Assembly (NCBI RefSeq): GCF_900111035.1
Contig: NZ_FOFU01000011.1
Coordinates: 1-64,000, forward strand
Source of the DNA: Treponema bryantii
GTDB taxonomy: Bacteria; Spirochaetota; Spirochaetia; Treponematales; Treponemataceae
Reading direction: 5' to 3'
Length of the DNA: 64,000 nucleotides
In this document: positions 25,753 through 35,620 of the stretch, one piece after another
How the letters are laid out: each line of letters starts with the position of its first letter
How positions within the stretch are numbered: the first letter of the stretch is position 1
Program-made: the position numbers and the translations under genes
Notes under the pieces: generated by a model
Database searches by the model: none
Seen by the model: the letters and a program-made list of their open reading frames with translations, nothing else
What the model was told of the DNA's origin: nothing

Positions 25753-26307
25753 ATGGCAGACGATGATGAAATCAACCTCGATGAGGGAGGGGCTGGTTCA
25801 GCTCCTGAAAAAAAGCGTGGTATTGGCGGATTACTTTCCGGCCTTCTTAAATGGATTATTATTGGACTCGCTGCAATCATTGTTATTGTTGTAGTAGTTG
25901 TTGTAACTGTAAAGATTACAAGTAAAAACTCTACACAGGTTACTGCAATTCCGACATCAGAAGAATATGTTTCTGGCCAGCGTGAAATTTACGACTGGTA
26001 TACATCTTTAGGAATAATCCAGACAACAACATGTGATGATCCTCCTGCAACTGTACGTGTAGACGTTGCTTTAGCCTATAAAAAGGATGATAAGGCTACT
26101 TCTACAGAAATTACACAGCGTACTGTAGAGCTTAAGGCTTTCCTGCGCCGCTATTTCAGTGGTAAAACTGCTGCAGAGCTTCGCAATACAAATAATGAAG
26201 ATGCATTGGAAAACGAAATTAAAAACGGAATCAATGATAAGATTCTTAGCAGTTCACGAATTCGTGATGTTGTTTTCCAGCAGAAAGATGTAATAGAGCA
26301 AAATTAA
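25753..26307 (+). CDS. fliL: Flagellar basal-body protein FliL
   Basis: 184 residues. An acidic N-terminal tail, one membrane helix (about 31-53, very rich in Val and Ile) and a periplasmic domain with the FliL pattern (RVDVALAYKKDDK, TVELKAFLRRYFSGKTAAEL). It supports stator function around the motor and in spirochaetes affects the orientation of periplasmic flagella. A good GGAGGGG ribosome site precedes the ATG. It stands 39 bases after motB and 16 before fliM. Confidence 0.93.
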   Translation: MADDDEINLDEGGAGSAPEKKRGIGGLLSGLLKWIIIGLAAIIVIVVVVVVTVKITSKNSTQVTAIPTSEEYVSGQREIYDWYTSLGIIQTTTCDDPPATVRVDVALAYKKDDKATSTEITQRTVELKAFLRRYFSGKTAAELRNTNNEDALENEIKNGINDKILSSSRIRDVVFQQKDVIEQN

Positions 26308-26323
26308 ATAAAGGTGGAGTTTC

Positions 26324-27361
26324 ATGAACGAAGTTCTGTCACAGGACGAAATTGACCAGCTTCTTACAGCAATCAGCTCGGGTGATACCGAAGCAGATGA
26401 CTTTAAGCCGGTCAATAGTGCCCGCAAAATAAAGATATATGACTTCAAGCGTCCTGATAAATTCTCTAAGGAACAGCTGCGTACGGTCTCAAACATGCAT
26501 GAGACCTTTGCTCGTTTAACAACAACTTCGCTTTCTGCTCAGCTTCGTTCTCTTGTTCATGTACACGTTGCTTCAGTAGATCAGCTTACATACGAGGAAT
26601 TTATTCGTTCTATTCCAACACCTACAACTCTTGCTGTAATCAACATGGATCCACTTAAGGGTAATGCCGTTTTGGAAATTGACCCGGCAATTACCTTCTG
26701 TATGATCGACCGCCTTTTTGGTGGTCGTGGAGCAACAACAGGAAATAAAAACCGTGACCTTACAGATATCGAACAGGAAGTAATGGAAACGGTTATTGTC
26801 CGCATTCTTGCAAATATCCGTGAAGCCTGGACCCAGGTAATTGACCTTCGTCCTCGTTTTGCTCAGATAGAAACTAACCCTCAGTTTGCTCAGATTGTAC
26901 CACCAACCGAAATGGTTGTGCTTGTAACTCTGGAAACTAAGGTAGGGGACGAGGAAGGAATGATGAATTTTTGTATTCCTTACCTCGTACTTGAACCAAT
27001 TATTTCAAAGCTGTCTTCTCAGTTCTGGTTCTCTTCTGTAAGAAAAAGTTCTACAACTCAGTACTTGGGAACTATTAAGCAGCAGCTCACTACTGTCGAT
27101 ATGGATGTAGTAGCAGAAATTGGTACAATTAATTTGTCAATTAGAGACGTTCTTTCACTGCGTGTTGGTGATGTTGTACGTCTTTCAAGCGTAAAAGTTG
27201 GAGATCCTCTGACTCTTAGCGTAGGAAATAAGAAAAAGTTTTACTGTCAGCCAGGTGTTGTCGGTAAAAAAATGGCAGTTCAAATTACAGGAAAGATTGA
27301 AAACATTGAGTCAGACGAGTTTGAAGAGCTTTCTGTAGAAGGAGAAGATACTTATGAGTGA
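26324..27361 (+). CDS. fliM: Flagellar motor switch protein FliM
   Basis: 345 residues. The N-terminus LSQDEIDQLLTAI is the phospho-CheY docking peptide. A CheC-like middle domain follows (residues about 45-230, including TYEEFIRSIPTPTTLAV and FGGRG), and the C-terminal SpoA/FliN-like domain is at about 260-330 (EIGTINLSIRDVLSLRVGDVV). It forms the C-ring with FliG and FliY. Its last 8 bases overlap the start of fliY. Confidence 0.97.
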   Translation: MNEVLSQDEIDQLLTAISSGDTEADDFKPVNSARKIKIYDFKRPDKFSKEQLRTVSNMHETFARLTTTSLSAQLRSLVHVHVASVDQLTYEEFIRSIPTPTTLAVINMDPLKGNAVLEIDPAITFCMIDRLFGGRGATTGNKNRDLTDIEQEVMETVIVRILANIREAWTQVIDLRPRFAQIETNPQFAQIVPPTEMVVLVTLETKVGDEEGMMNFCIPYLVLEPIISKLSSQFWFSSVRKSSTTQYLGTIKQQLTTVDMDVVAEIGTINLSIRDVLSLRVGDVVRLSSVKVGDPLTLSVGNKKKFYCQPGVVGKKMAVQITGKIENIESDEFEELSVEGEDTYE

Positions 27362-28574
27362 TGGTGCTATCTCACAGGATGAAATTGATGCTTTGCTTTC
27401 AGGTGTTGCAATTGACGGATTGAATTCATCTGGACATGTAGGTAATGGTCCTACATATCATTTTGATATACCGACTCTTCAATCAATGGCTGATGCGCTT
27501 AAGCCTAAGCTGGAAGAAAATATCAATAAAACAACAAGCGTAACCTTTACTACAGAAAATCCTGTAGTTGAGCAGACTAACCGTGACCACGTGTTGTCAA
27601 AGTTGCCAGAGGTTGTAATCGGAATCAATGCAGACTATAACGCAGGTGTAAAAGGAAGCCATCTTTATCTTATGGCTCCGGAATTTGCACTTAAGATTTT
27701 CCAGCTTGTAAGTTCAGAAGAAGCAACAGAAGTTGATGATATGGTTCTTTCTGTTGTTTCTGAATTTATTGCAACTCATATCAGTGCAGAAATCCAGGAA
27801 GTAGAGAGCAAAGGAAATGCTTCTGGACTTGGTTATGGAACTCCAGAAACTCTTAATGAGTCAAAGGCTATGATCATGTTCCCACAGGGTGACTTTGTGC
27901 TTGCAAGTTATCCGCTTACTTATGATGGAAATGCATATACCCTCTGGGAATGTATTGGTGGAGATGCTGCTGAAGGTCTTACAAAGGCTCTCGGTGGTGG
28001 AACAGATGATTCTGCAAGTCTTACTCCAATTGATCTCGGTGGAATGAATGCTGCAGCAGGCGGTCAGGCTATGGGCGGTGCTCCAATGGGCGGAATGCAG
28101 CAGATGGGCGGTGCAATGCCTAATATGGGAATGGGTATGGGAATGCAGCAGCCTATGGGCGGAATGCCAAATATGGGTATGGGTAATGGAATGGCCATGG
28201 GTGGTATGGGAATGGGAATGCCACAGAACATGGGTGTAAATATGGGAATGAATGTTCCTAACGTTCAGCAGTTACAGTATCCAAATCTCCAGACAGGTCT
28301 TAATGCTGGTGAACAGGGCAATATCAGTCTTATCATGGACGTATTCATGGAAATGACTGTAGAGCTCGGTCGTACAAAGAAAACCATTAAAGATATTCTT
28401 GGAATGGGTGAAGGTACAATTATCGAGCTTGATAAACTTGCCGGTGAGCCTGTAGATATTCTTGTAAACCATAAGAAGATTGCAAAGGGAGAAGTTGTAG
28501 TCATCGATGAAAACTTCGGTGTTCGTGTAACTGAAATCCTTTCTCCTATGGAACGAGTATCAGAATTGAACTAA
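27354..28574 (+). CDS. fliY: Flagellar motor switch protein FliY (FliN type) with Met/Gly linker
   Basis: 406 residues. The N-terminal AISQDEIDALLSG is again a CheY-P docking peptide, followed by a CheC-like domain (about 40-200) and a C-terminal FliN/SpoA domain (about 325-400, DVFMEMTVELGRTKKTIKDILGMGEGTIIELDKLAGEPVDIL). Between them lies an unusual linker (about 225-305) of repeated Gly-Met units with Gln, Pro and Asn. FliY of other bacteria has a linker but not normally this composition. It completes the C-ring and may dephosphorylate CheY-P if catalytic residues remain, which I could not confirm. Confidence 0.93.
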   Translation: MSDGAISQDEIDALLSGVAIDGLNSSGHVGNGPTYHFDIPTLQSMADALKPKLEENINKTTSVTFTTENPVVEQTNRDHVLSKLPEVVIGINADYNAGVKGSHLYLMAPEFALKIFQLVSSEEATEVDDMVLSVVSEFIATHISAEIQEVESKGNASGLGYGTPETLNESKAMIMFPQGDFVLASYPLTYDGNAYTLWECIGGDAAEGLTKALGGGTDDSASLTPIDLGGMNAAAGGQAMGGAPMGGMQQMGGAMPNMGMGMGMQQPMGGMPNMGMGNGMAMGGMGMGMPQNMGVNMGMNVPNVQQLQYPNLQTGLNAGEQGNISLIMDVFMEMTVELGRTKKTIKDILGMGEGTIIELDKLAGEPVDILVNHKKIAKGEVVVIDENFGVRVTEILSPMERVSELN

Positions 28575-28611
28575 ACAATATTACCAATTTTTAAAAGGGT
28601 GGGTTTAATAA

Positions 28612-29232
28612 TTGGAAAAAACAAAAAAACTATTTGCGGCTGTAATTGTATTTATGGCCGCAGTTTTTGCATTATATTCTCAAACAACTGCAAATAATCA
28701 GACATCTAATCAAATCTCAGAAGAAACAATCATAATTTCAGATGATGCTGTTTCTGAAAATTCTACAACAGCACAAACATATAAAGGACCTTCAACAGTC
28801 GGTATGTTTGTAAGAATGATTGTAGTTCTTATTATTGTTGTCGGTTTAATTTATGGAGTTTTCTGGTTTATCAAAAAGAAAACTAATATTGTTAAGACTG
28901 ATGATGAATACCTGCGACGGGCAGCTTACATAAATATTGCCCCGGGAAAATCTGTTGAAGTAATCACTCTTATTGATAAAGCTTATCTGATTGGTGTTAC
29001 AGAAGATAATATTACATTGCTCGGTGAGATTCATGATGAAGAATTGATTAAAGCAATGAATCTTACAGCAGATAAGAAAAATAATACTAAAAAGCCTGCA
29101 AGTTTTTCTGATGTTCTTGATATGTTCCTGATTAAAAAAGGCGGACAGAAAAATGTTTTTACAGATACTGAACAGCAGGTAGATAATCTGTTTAGTAATA
29201 CCGGAAAAACCGGAATAGATGAGGAAAGTTAA
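28612..29232 (+). CDS. fliO: Flagellar biosynthesis protein FliO (FliZ)
   Basis: 206 residues from a TTG start, with a GGGTGGG ribosome site 5 bases ahead. A signal-like N-terminal helix (KLFAAVIVFMAAVFALYSQ), an Asn/Ser/Thr-rich periplasmic part, a membrane helix at about 65-85 (FVRMIVVLIIVVGLIYGVFWF), then the conserved FliO cytoplasmic segment YLRRAAYINIAPGKSVEVITL. It helps assemble the FliP ring of the export gate. Called fliZ in older spirochaete papers. fliP starts one base after its stop. Confidence 0.9.
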   Translation: MEKTKKLFAAVIVFMAAVFALYSQTTANNQTSNQISEETIIISDDAVSENSTTAQTYKGPSTVGMFVRMIVVLIIVVGLIYGVFWFIKKKTNIVKTDDEYLRRAAYINIAPGKSVEVITLIDKAYLIGVTEDNITLLGEIHDEELIKAMNLTADKKNNTKKPASFSDVLDMFLIKKGGQKNVFTDTEQQVDNLFSNTGKTGIDEES

Positions 29233-29233
29233 A

Positions 29234-30067
29234 ATGAAATCAAAAAAATCACTTAAAATAATTTTCCTCAGTTTTGCCCTGTTTATTTTTACACAGGGTA
29301 GTTTGCTTTATGCTCAGAACAATAATTTTCCTCAAGGTTCTACACAGGGAACAACACAGATGAATCCTAATGTACGGAATTCAGTTGTGCCAAATATTGC
29401 AGTACAGATTACTGAACCACAGACAGGAAAAGAAGTTGCCTTTTCTGTAAGACTCCTTCTTCTTCTTACAATTCTGACTCTTGCACCAAGTATCTTAATA
29501 CTTGTAACCTGCTTCCTGCGTTTTTCTATCGTACTGGACTTTATAAAGCGTGCTTTGTCATTACAGCAGGTTCCGCCAACATCTGTACTTAACGGTATTG
29601 CATTCTTCATGACAATCTTTGTGATGTGGCCAACATTTACCAAAGTTTATGATAATGCTTATAAGCCGCTTTCAAATAGTGAAATCACAATTGAGCAGGC
29701 ATATCACGAAGCAGAAGCGCCGCTCAGAATGTTTATGTATGAACAGATGGCCGGTGATACAAGCTATATCAAAATGTTTATGAATATGGCTAAACTTGAA
29801 AAGCCAAATACACTTGCGGATGTTCCTACTCATATTCTGGTGCCTGCTTATATTCTTCATGAGCTTACAGTTGCATTTAAGATTGGTGTAATTTTGTATA
29901 TACCATTTATCATTATAGATATGGTCGTCGCGAGTATCCTCATGGCAATGGGTATGATGATGCTTCCGCCTGTACAGATTTCCATGCCGTTCAAACTGAT
30001 TCTGTTTGTTCTTGTAGACGGCTGGGGACTTTTGACACAGCAGTTGTTTAATTCTGTAATACACTAA
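29234..30067 (+). CDS. fliP: Flagellar export gate protein FliP
   Basis: 277 residues from the ATG at 29234, chosen for the GAGGAAAG ribosome site inside the end of fliO; an ATG at 29219 would add five residues without a good site. A cleavable signal peptide (to about LLYAQ) is followed by four helices with family segments TLAPSILILVTCFLRFSIVL, the QVPPTSVLNGIAFFMTIFVMWP block, and MMLPPVQISMPFKLILFVLVDGW. It forms the core of the type III export pore with FliQ and FliR. Confidence 0.97.
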   Translation: MKSKKSLKIIFLSFALFIFTQGSLLYAQNNNFPQGSTQGTTQMNPNVRNSVVPNIAVQITEPQTGKEVAFSVRLLLLLTILTLAPSILILVTCFLRFSIVLDFIKRALSLQQVPPTSVLNGIAFFMTIFVMWPTFTKVYDNAYKPLSNSEITIEQAYHEAEAPLRMFMYEQMAGDTSYIKMFMNMAKLEKPNTLADVPTHILVPAYILHELTVAFKIGVILYIPFIIIDMVVASILMAMGMMMLPPVQISMPFKLILFVLVDGWGLLTQQLFNSVIH

Positions 30068-30092
30068 ACTAAAGAAAAGGGAGGTCTGAAAA

Positions 30093-30362
30093 ATGTCAAT
30101 TGGTGTTATCATTTCACTTATGCGTGGTGCAGTAACTGAAGTAATTTCTCTTGTTGCACCTGTTTTAGGACTCGCTCTTTTAGTTGGACTTATTGTAGCT
30201 ATCTTTCAGGCAACAACTTCCATTCAGGAACAGACACTTACTTTTCTTCCAAAGCTGATTGTTATTCTTCTCGTAATAGCATTATTGGGTGGAACAATGT
30301 TTACATCTCTTGGTGAATATACAATAAGGTTGTTCAGTCGAATTCCGGATTTTGCAAAATAG
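30093..30362 (+). CDS. fliQ: Flagellar export gate protein FliQ
   Basis: 89 residues, two membrane helices (about 15-37 and 50-73), with the family pattern LVAPVLGLALLVGLIVAIFQATTSIQEQTLTFLPK. Several copies wrap around the FliP-FliR pore. It starts after a GGGAGG ribosome site and ends 7 bases before fliR. Confidence 0.96.
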   Translation: MSIGVIISLMRGAVTEVISLVAPVLGLALLVGLIVAIFQATTSIQEQTLTFLPKLIVILLVIALLGGTMFTSLGEYTIRLFSRIPDFAK

Positions 30363-30369
30363 GTGAGTT

Positions 30370-31173
30370 ATGCTGGATAGTATTTTACTTAAAGCTCCAG
30401 TCTATCTCATAGTTTTTGTAAGGTGCTTTGCTTTAATTTTGACACTTCCTATGTTCTCCATGCGTTCTGCTTCAAGAGTTGCTAAAGTTGCAATTGCAGG
30501 TTATATGGCATTTTTTATTTATGGTGGAATAGATGCTTCTCTTTATCAGCCGTACATTGGAGATGACGGTGCTTTTTCAATGATTTATGTTCTTTTACTG
30601 ATTGGTGAAGCTCTCATTGGAATCATAATGGGATTTTTTATTTCCATAATTTTTGCTGCTTTCAGTTCTGCAGGACAGTTTCTCGCTTTTCAGATGGGAC
30701 TTTCTGCAGCCAGTTCATATGATGCCTTGTCACAGGTTGAAAACCCTTTGATGGGACAGTTTTTTAATCTCGTTGCAATGCTTGTATTTATGCAGACCCA
30801 TTGGTTTCAGAAATTATTTTTAGGCGGACTTGTTTCAAGCTTCTCTTCATTGAGCGCTTTGAGTATAGCAACTGCAAATGAAAAACTTGCCCGCTTTATG
30901 ATTTCCGGACTTACAGGACTTTTTTCTGATGCTCTTGTAATTGCATTGCCTGTTATGGGAACTTTGTTCTTAATTACTGTTTGTACAGGTCTTCTTACAA
31001 AGGCCGCACCTCAGATGAACCTTCTGTCTGAAGGTTTTCCTATTATGATTTTAGTGGCATTTACAATTATTGCTATTGCAATGCCTAGTATAATAGATTT
31101 CTTTGTACGTTCATTTAATAAAGGCTTTGCTGATTTAGAGAATCTGTTTACAACAATTTCGGGAGGTGTGTAG
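30370..31173 (+). CDS. fliR: Flagellar export gate protein FliR
   Basis: 267 residues, six hydrophobic helices. Family markers are RCFALILTLPMFSMRSASRVAKVA near the start, GFFISIIFAAFSSAGQFLAFQMGLSAA in the middle and ALPVMGTLFLITVCTGLLTKAAPQMN. It closes the FliP-FliQ-FliR export gate. It precedes flhB by 3 bases. Confidence 0.96.
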   Translation: MLDSILLKAPVYLIVFVRCFALILTLPMFSMRSASRVAKVAIAGYMAFFIYGGIDASLYQPYIGDDGAFSMIYVLLLIGEALIGIIMGFFISIIFAAFSSAGQFLAFQMGLSAASSYDALSQVENPLMGQFFNLVAMLVFMQTHWFQKLFLGGLVSSFSSLSALSIATANEKLARFMISGLTGLFSDALVIALPVMGTLFLITVCTGLLTKAAPQMNLLSEGFPIMILVAFTIIAIAMPSIIDFFVRSFNKGFADLENLFTTISGGV

Positions 31174-31176
31174 TCT

Positions 31177-32244
31177 ATGGCAGCAGATGATGAAGGCCGT
31201 ACCGAACAACCTTCCGAATACAAACTTGAAAAAGCACGCAAAGAAGGACGTGTAGCAAAAAGTCAGGAAATTAGTGGTGCACTGGTTTTACTGCTTTGTG
31301 TCGTTACAATAATTTTTCTTTCAAAGTGGTTTTTTAATGAAATCGTAACAATATTCAAATTTTATTTTACACAATGCTCCACATATGATGTAAAAAATCC
31401 GACTTTTTTACCGGCGTTTTTTAATGTGTTTATAAAGTGTGTACTTCCTGTCGGTCTTATAAGTGCAGTATCAGCAGTAATGGCAAATATTGTACAAACC
31501 AGAGGTTTTATATTTTCACTTAAACCGATAGAGCCAAAGTTTTCTAAAATTGTACCAAAGATTGGTGAATATCTTAAGAAAACAATCTTTTCAATGAAAG
31601 GACTTTTTAATGTTGCAAAGTCATTTCTGAAAGTTGGTATAATCATCTTTGTTGCATATTTATATATCAAAAAAGATCTGTTCGTTCTGATTGATATAAT
31701 TGATAATGGTGATGTTGCTGGTGCGCTTGGTCAGGTTGCAAGAATGGCTGCTCAGATTCTAATCACCGTTGCCGTATTATTTTTGATTCTTTCAATTCCA
31801 GATTACTTTGTACAGCGTCATGATTTCATGGAAGAAATGAAAATGACAAAGCAGGAAGTAAAGGAAGAATATAAAGAAATGGAAGGAGATCCTGAAGTTA
31901 AGAGTAAACTTCAGCAGATGCAGCGACAATTACTTTCGCAGAATATACGTAAAGCAGTTAGTGAATCAGACGTTGTAATTGCAAACCCGACACACTTTGC
32001 AGTTGCTTTAAAATTTGATCAGACAGTTGCAAATTCTCCAATGGTTAATGCAAAAGGTGAGGATGAAAACGCGCTTACAATCCGCCGTATTGCAGAACAG
32101 AACTCGGTTCCAGTTGTAGAAAATCGTCCTTTGGCACGAGAATTGTATACAAATCTGGAAGTTGGTGATATAATACCTGAAGAATATTTTAAAATTCTTG
32201 CAACAATTTATGCACATTTAGACAAGTATAAGAATTATAAATAG
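31177..32244 (+). CDS. flhB: Flagellar export switch protein FlhB
   Basis: 355 residues. The N-terminal part (DDEGRTEQPSEYKLEKARKEG) is typical, then four membrane helices, and a cytoplasmic domain with the self-cleavage site NPTH (270-273, in VIANPTHFAVALKF). Cleavage there switches export from rod/hook to filament proteins. The order fliR-flhB-flhA is conserved in spirochaetes. Confidence 0.97.
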   Translation: MAADDEGRTEQPSEYKLEKARKEGRVAKSQEISGALVLLLCVVTIIFLSKWFFNEIVTIFKFYFTQCSTYDVKNPTFLPAFFNVFIKCVLPVGLISAVSAVMANIVQTRGFIFSLKPIEPKFSKIVPKIGEYLKKTIFSMKGLFNVAKSFLKVGIIIFVAYLYIKKDLFVLIDIIDNGDVAGALGQVARMAAQILITVAVLFLILSIPDYFVQRHDFMEEMKMTKQEVKEEYKEMEGDPEVKSKLQQMQRQLLSQNIRKAVSESDVVIANPTHFAVALKFDQTVANSPMVNAKGEDENALTIRRIAEQNSVPVVENRPLARELYTNLEVGDIIPEEYFKILATIYAHLDKYKNYK

Positions 32245-32267
32245 TAGATTGCTTGGGTGGGGACTTA

Positions 32268-34382
32268 ATGGCAAACGAAAGTAGAGGGACAATTCTCAAA
32301 TTTATATCCGGTAATATTGTACCGGTTGCAGTTGTATTAGCTGTATTCCTCTTATTTGTTCCAATTCCTAAAATGATAATTGACCTCAGTATGATTTTAA
32401 ATCTTATGCTGGCAATTGTTATTCTTCTTGTTGTCGTAAGAACCCCTCGTCCTTCAGACTTTCAGACATTCCCTCGGGTAATTCTTTTTCAAACTCTGTT
32501 CAGTTTAGGAATAAATATTTCTTCTACAAGACTTATCCTTACTGGAAAAATGCAGGGAGGAACCCTTGCAAATCAGAGTGACATGGTAAAGTCTTTTGCC
32601 AGAATTGTTGCTGGAAACAATCTTGTAGTTGGATTTGTAATCTTTATCATTCTGATTGTTGTACAGATTCTTGTAGTTACTAAAGGTGCCGGACGCGTTT
32701 CAGAAGTTGCAGCCCGATTCTCTTTGGACTCAATGAATCAGAAACTTTTTGATATTGATAACCGTTTCAACCAGGGGGCTATTACAGAAGAACAGGCCGA
32801 AGAACTTAAAGCTTCTGTAAGACGTGATATAGACTTCTATTCAAACATGGACGGTTCTTCTAAGTTCGTAAGCGGAAATGTTAAGGCCGGAGTATTTATC
32901 ACCGTTATAAACCTGATAGGCGGATTTCTTGTCGGAATGATAATGAACCGTATGCCGTTGACAGATGCTTTGAATACTTATTCAACACTGACAATTGGTG
33001 ACGGTCTTACTTCACAGCTTCCTTCATTGATTATTTCTTTTGCAACAGGTTTACTTGTTACTGGTACTAAGTCAGATGAGTCTCTGGATCAGCAGCTCAA
33101 AACAGAGTTCACCGGAGACGGACATATTTACGAAATTGTTGGTGCAGTTCTCATCGTTGCAGGTATTGCATTACGAGGTGGAACTCAGATGCTTCTTCTT
33201 CCTGTCGGAGCACTTTCAATTTTCATCGGCTACAGAATGACCCGTGATAAACAGAGACAGGAACTTGCACAGAAACAGGAAAAAGCACAGAAGGATTCAA
33301 AACAGACTGCATCAAAAGAAGAGCCTATTGTTATGCTTGATCCGCTTTCGCTCGAACTTGGTTATGCACTTATTCCACTTGTTGATCAGGAAAAAGGAGC
33401 TGAACTTCTTGAACGAATTTCGCGTATTCGTGTAGAAGCGCGTCATGACATAGGTCTCGATATTCCAAAAATTCATATTCAGGATAACATGACTCTTGAG
33501 CCAAATGATTACAGCTTTAAGATTGCCGGTATTGAAGCCGGACATTCTTCTGTACGTGTTGGTTATGTAATGTGTCTTGATACAGGTTCAGTTACAGAAC
33601 CACTTGATGGAGAAAAGACAAAGGATCCGGCATTCGGTATGGATGCAATCTGGCTTCCGGAAGATAGAAGAGGCGAAGCAGAAAGTGCAGGTTATGTAAT
33701 TGTTGACCCACCGACAATTATTTCTACACATATAACAGAGATTATCAGAAATCATGCTGCAGAACTTCTTGACCGTCAGGCAGTTTCAGTTATTCTGGAT
33801 ACAGTTAAGAAGAATAATCCAGTTCTTGTTTCTGAAGTTCTGGAGACTGCAAAGATTCCTTACGGCATAATAGAAAAAGTTCTGCAGAATCTTCTTGAAG
33901 AAAAAGTTTCTATCAGAAATTATGTGCGTATTCTTGAAACAATGGCAAACTATGCACAGGTTACACAGAATAATATCTGGGATTTAACACAGAAAGTTCG
34001 TGAAGCCTTAGGTTTACAGATTTGTATGCAGTATGCAGATGATAATAAAAAACTGCATGTAATGAGACTGTCACAGGAACTGTCTGAGTTGATTGCTGAA
34101 CATGCATATTATCCTTCTGATGGTTCTAAACCTTATGTTGCACTGGATCCTGTAGATCGAAGGCGCTGGGTACAGGCAGTAAGTGATTCACTTGCAAAAG
34201 TAAGTCAGCTTGGATATCAGCCAATAATTATTTCTGTTGCTGCTGTCCGTCAGCTTGTGCGTTCTTCCCTTGAAAAAGAAATGCCTGGAATTGCAGTAAT
34301 ATCAGATATGGAAGTATATGCAGCTGGTACCGGAGTTTCTCTGGAAATTATTGATGAAATTGCTGATGACGAAAACGTGTAA
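32268..34382 (+). CDS. flhA: Flagellar export protein FlhA
   Basis: 704 residues from the ATG at 32268, with GGGTGGGG upstream; a TTG at 32253 would add five residues. About eight N-terminal membrane helices with the conserved FHIPEP-like block (VVVRTPRPSDFQTFPRVILFQTLF) and the charged loop RFSLDSMNQK. The large cytoplasmic domain from about 340 docks export chaperones (SLELGYALIPLVD, ERISRIR). It forms the nonameric ring below the export gate. Confidence 0.97.
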   Translation: MANESRGTILKFISGNIVPVAVVLAVFLLFVPIPKMIIDLSMILNLMLAIVILLVVVRTPRPSDFQTFPRVILFQTLFSLGINISSTRLILTGKMQGGTLANQSDMVKSFARIVAGNNLVVGFVIFIILIVVQILVVTKGAGRVSEVAARFSLDSMNQKLFDIDNRFNQGAITEEQAEELKASVRRDIDFYSNMDGSSKFVSGNVKAGVFITVINLIGGFLVGMIMNRMPLTDALNTYSTLTIGDGLTSQLPSLIISFATGLLVTGTKSDESLDQQLKTEFTGDGHIYEIVGAVLIVAGIALRGGTQMLLLPVGALSIFIGYRMTRDKQRQELAQKQEKAQKDSKQTASKEEPIVMLDPLSLELGYALIPLVDQEKGAELLERISRIRVEARHDIGLDIPKIHIQDNMTLEPNDYSFKIAGIEAGHSSVRVGYVMCLDTGSVTEPLDGEKTKDPAFGMDAIWLPEDRRGEAESAGYVIVDPPTIISTHITEIIRNHAAELLDRQAVSVILDTVKKNNPVLVSEVLETAKIPYGIIEKVLQNLLEEKVSIRNYVRILETMANYAQVTQNNIWDLTQKVREALGLQICMQYADDNKKLHVMRLSQELSELIAEHAYYPSDGSKPYVALDPVDRRRWVQAVSDSLAKVSQLGYQPIIISVAAVRQLVRSSLEKEMPGIAVISDMEVYAAGTGVSLEIIDEIADDENV

Positions 34383-34400
34383 AAAAGGAAAGAGATAGAA

Positions 34401-35618
34401 ATGGCATATGAAGATGAAATTGAACAGAAAATAACCGGAAGTACCTTTGAGGAATGTAAGGAAAAACTGTTTAATTTATATGGTAAAAATTTCAGAATTA
34501 CAAACAAGGTTGTAGATTTTAGGCCTGGCGGATTTTTGTATCTGAAGAAAAAGCCAGTTACAATTGTAAGTTATGTAGTTCCTCATCAGAAATCTTTTAA
34601 TGAATCTTATTCAGAAGAGGAACAGCTTGCCCGTAACCGCGAGGCAATTTTGCAGCAGGCAGGAAACGTAACAAATGTAATGGTTACCAGAACACTCGAA
34701 GAATTCAAAAATGACATCACAAGCCAGCTTAAGCAGATGCAGCAGATGTCAGCCGCTTCTCAAGATAAACATGAATCAATAAAGAAAATTGAAGAAATGC
34801 TTGAGCAGAATGAATTCTCACTTTCTTATATCAACATGATAGAAGAAAAAATCAGAAACGATTTCTCTCTTGAACAGCTTGATAATTTTGAACTCGTAGA
34901 AAGACGTGTTGTAGACTGGATTGGAGAATCAATTACAATTGCAAAAGAAACTGCTTTCCGTCCGCCACATGTATTTATAATTGTAGGACCAACTGGAGTT
35001 GGAAAAACAACAACTCTTGTAAAACTTGCTGCTCAGTTTGTAAAAGCCTTTGCCGCAGAACACAACGGACAGAGACCTGCAATCTGTTTTATTACAACAG
35101 ATACAATGAGAGTAGGTGCAATGGAACAGCTCGAACGCTGGGGTAAACATATGGATTCCCACGTTTATAAAGCTGAACACACAGAAGACTTAAAAACTCT
35201 TTATGATGATAACCGTGCAAATATGGATGCAATCTTTATTGATACTTCAGGATTCAGTCCGAATGATGCAACTCATATTGCACAGATGAAAATGTTGCTT
35301 GAAGTACCTGGAATGAATCCTGATATCTATCTTGCTTTAATGGCAGGAACAAAAACAAGGGATCTTCAGAATATAATGCAGAACTACGAACCGTTCGGAT
35401 ATAAATCTGTAATCGTTACAAAGTGTGATGAATCTGAACAGTTTGGAAATGTTATCAGTGTAATGTATGATAAGCATAAAGCTGTTTCATATATAACTCA
35501 CGGGCAGGTTGCCTCAAGAGATATTACAAAAGCGAATGTTGTTGATTTTCTGACAAAACTTGAAAATTTCAAGATTGATAGAATACATATAGAAGATAAG
35601 TTTGGAGGACAGGCATAA
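34401..35618 (+). CDS. flhF: Flagellar GTPase FlhF
   Basis: 405 residues. An N-terminal B domain and coiled region, then an SRP-type GTPase: P-loop GPTGVGKTTT (196-205), TTDTMRVGAMEQL, the switch DTSGFSP (where SRP GTPases have DTAGR or DTSGR) and the guanine motif TKCDE. FlhF sets the polar site where flagella are built, and FlhG limits their number. In spirochaetes this matters because flagella attach near the cell ends. flhG follows after 2 bases. Confidence 0.96.
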   Translation: MAYEDEIEQKITGSTFEECKEKLFNLYGKNFRITNKVVDFRPGGFLYLKKKPVTIVSYVVPHQKSFNESYSEEEQLARNREAILQQAGNVTNVMVTRTLEEFKNDITSQLKQMQQMSAASQDKHESIKKIEEMLEQNEFSLSYINMIEEKIRNDFSLEQLDNFELVERRVVDWIGESITIAKETAFRPPHVFIIVGPTGVGKTTTLVKLAAQFVKAFAAEHNGQRPAICFITTDTMRVGAMEQLERWGKHMDSHVYKAEHTEDLKTLYDDNRANMDAIFIDTSGFSPNDATHIAQMKMLLEVPGMNPDIYLALMAGTKTRDLQNIMQNYEPFGYKSVIVTKCDESEQFGNVISVMYDKHKAVSYITHGQVASRDITKANVVDFLTKLENFKIDRIHIEDKFGGQA

Positions 35619-35620
35619 AT

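Noticed and set aside
28048-28239. A Trp-rich frame inside fliY.
   Set aside because: It is the shifted reading of the Met/Gly repeat.
28026-28270. Short direct repeats in fliY, as a CRISPR or tandem repeat array.
   Set aside because: They are in frame, code for Met/Gly units and have no spacer pattern.
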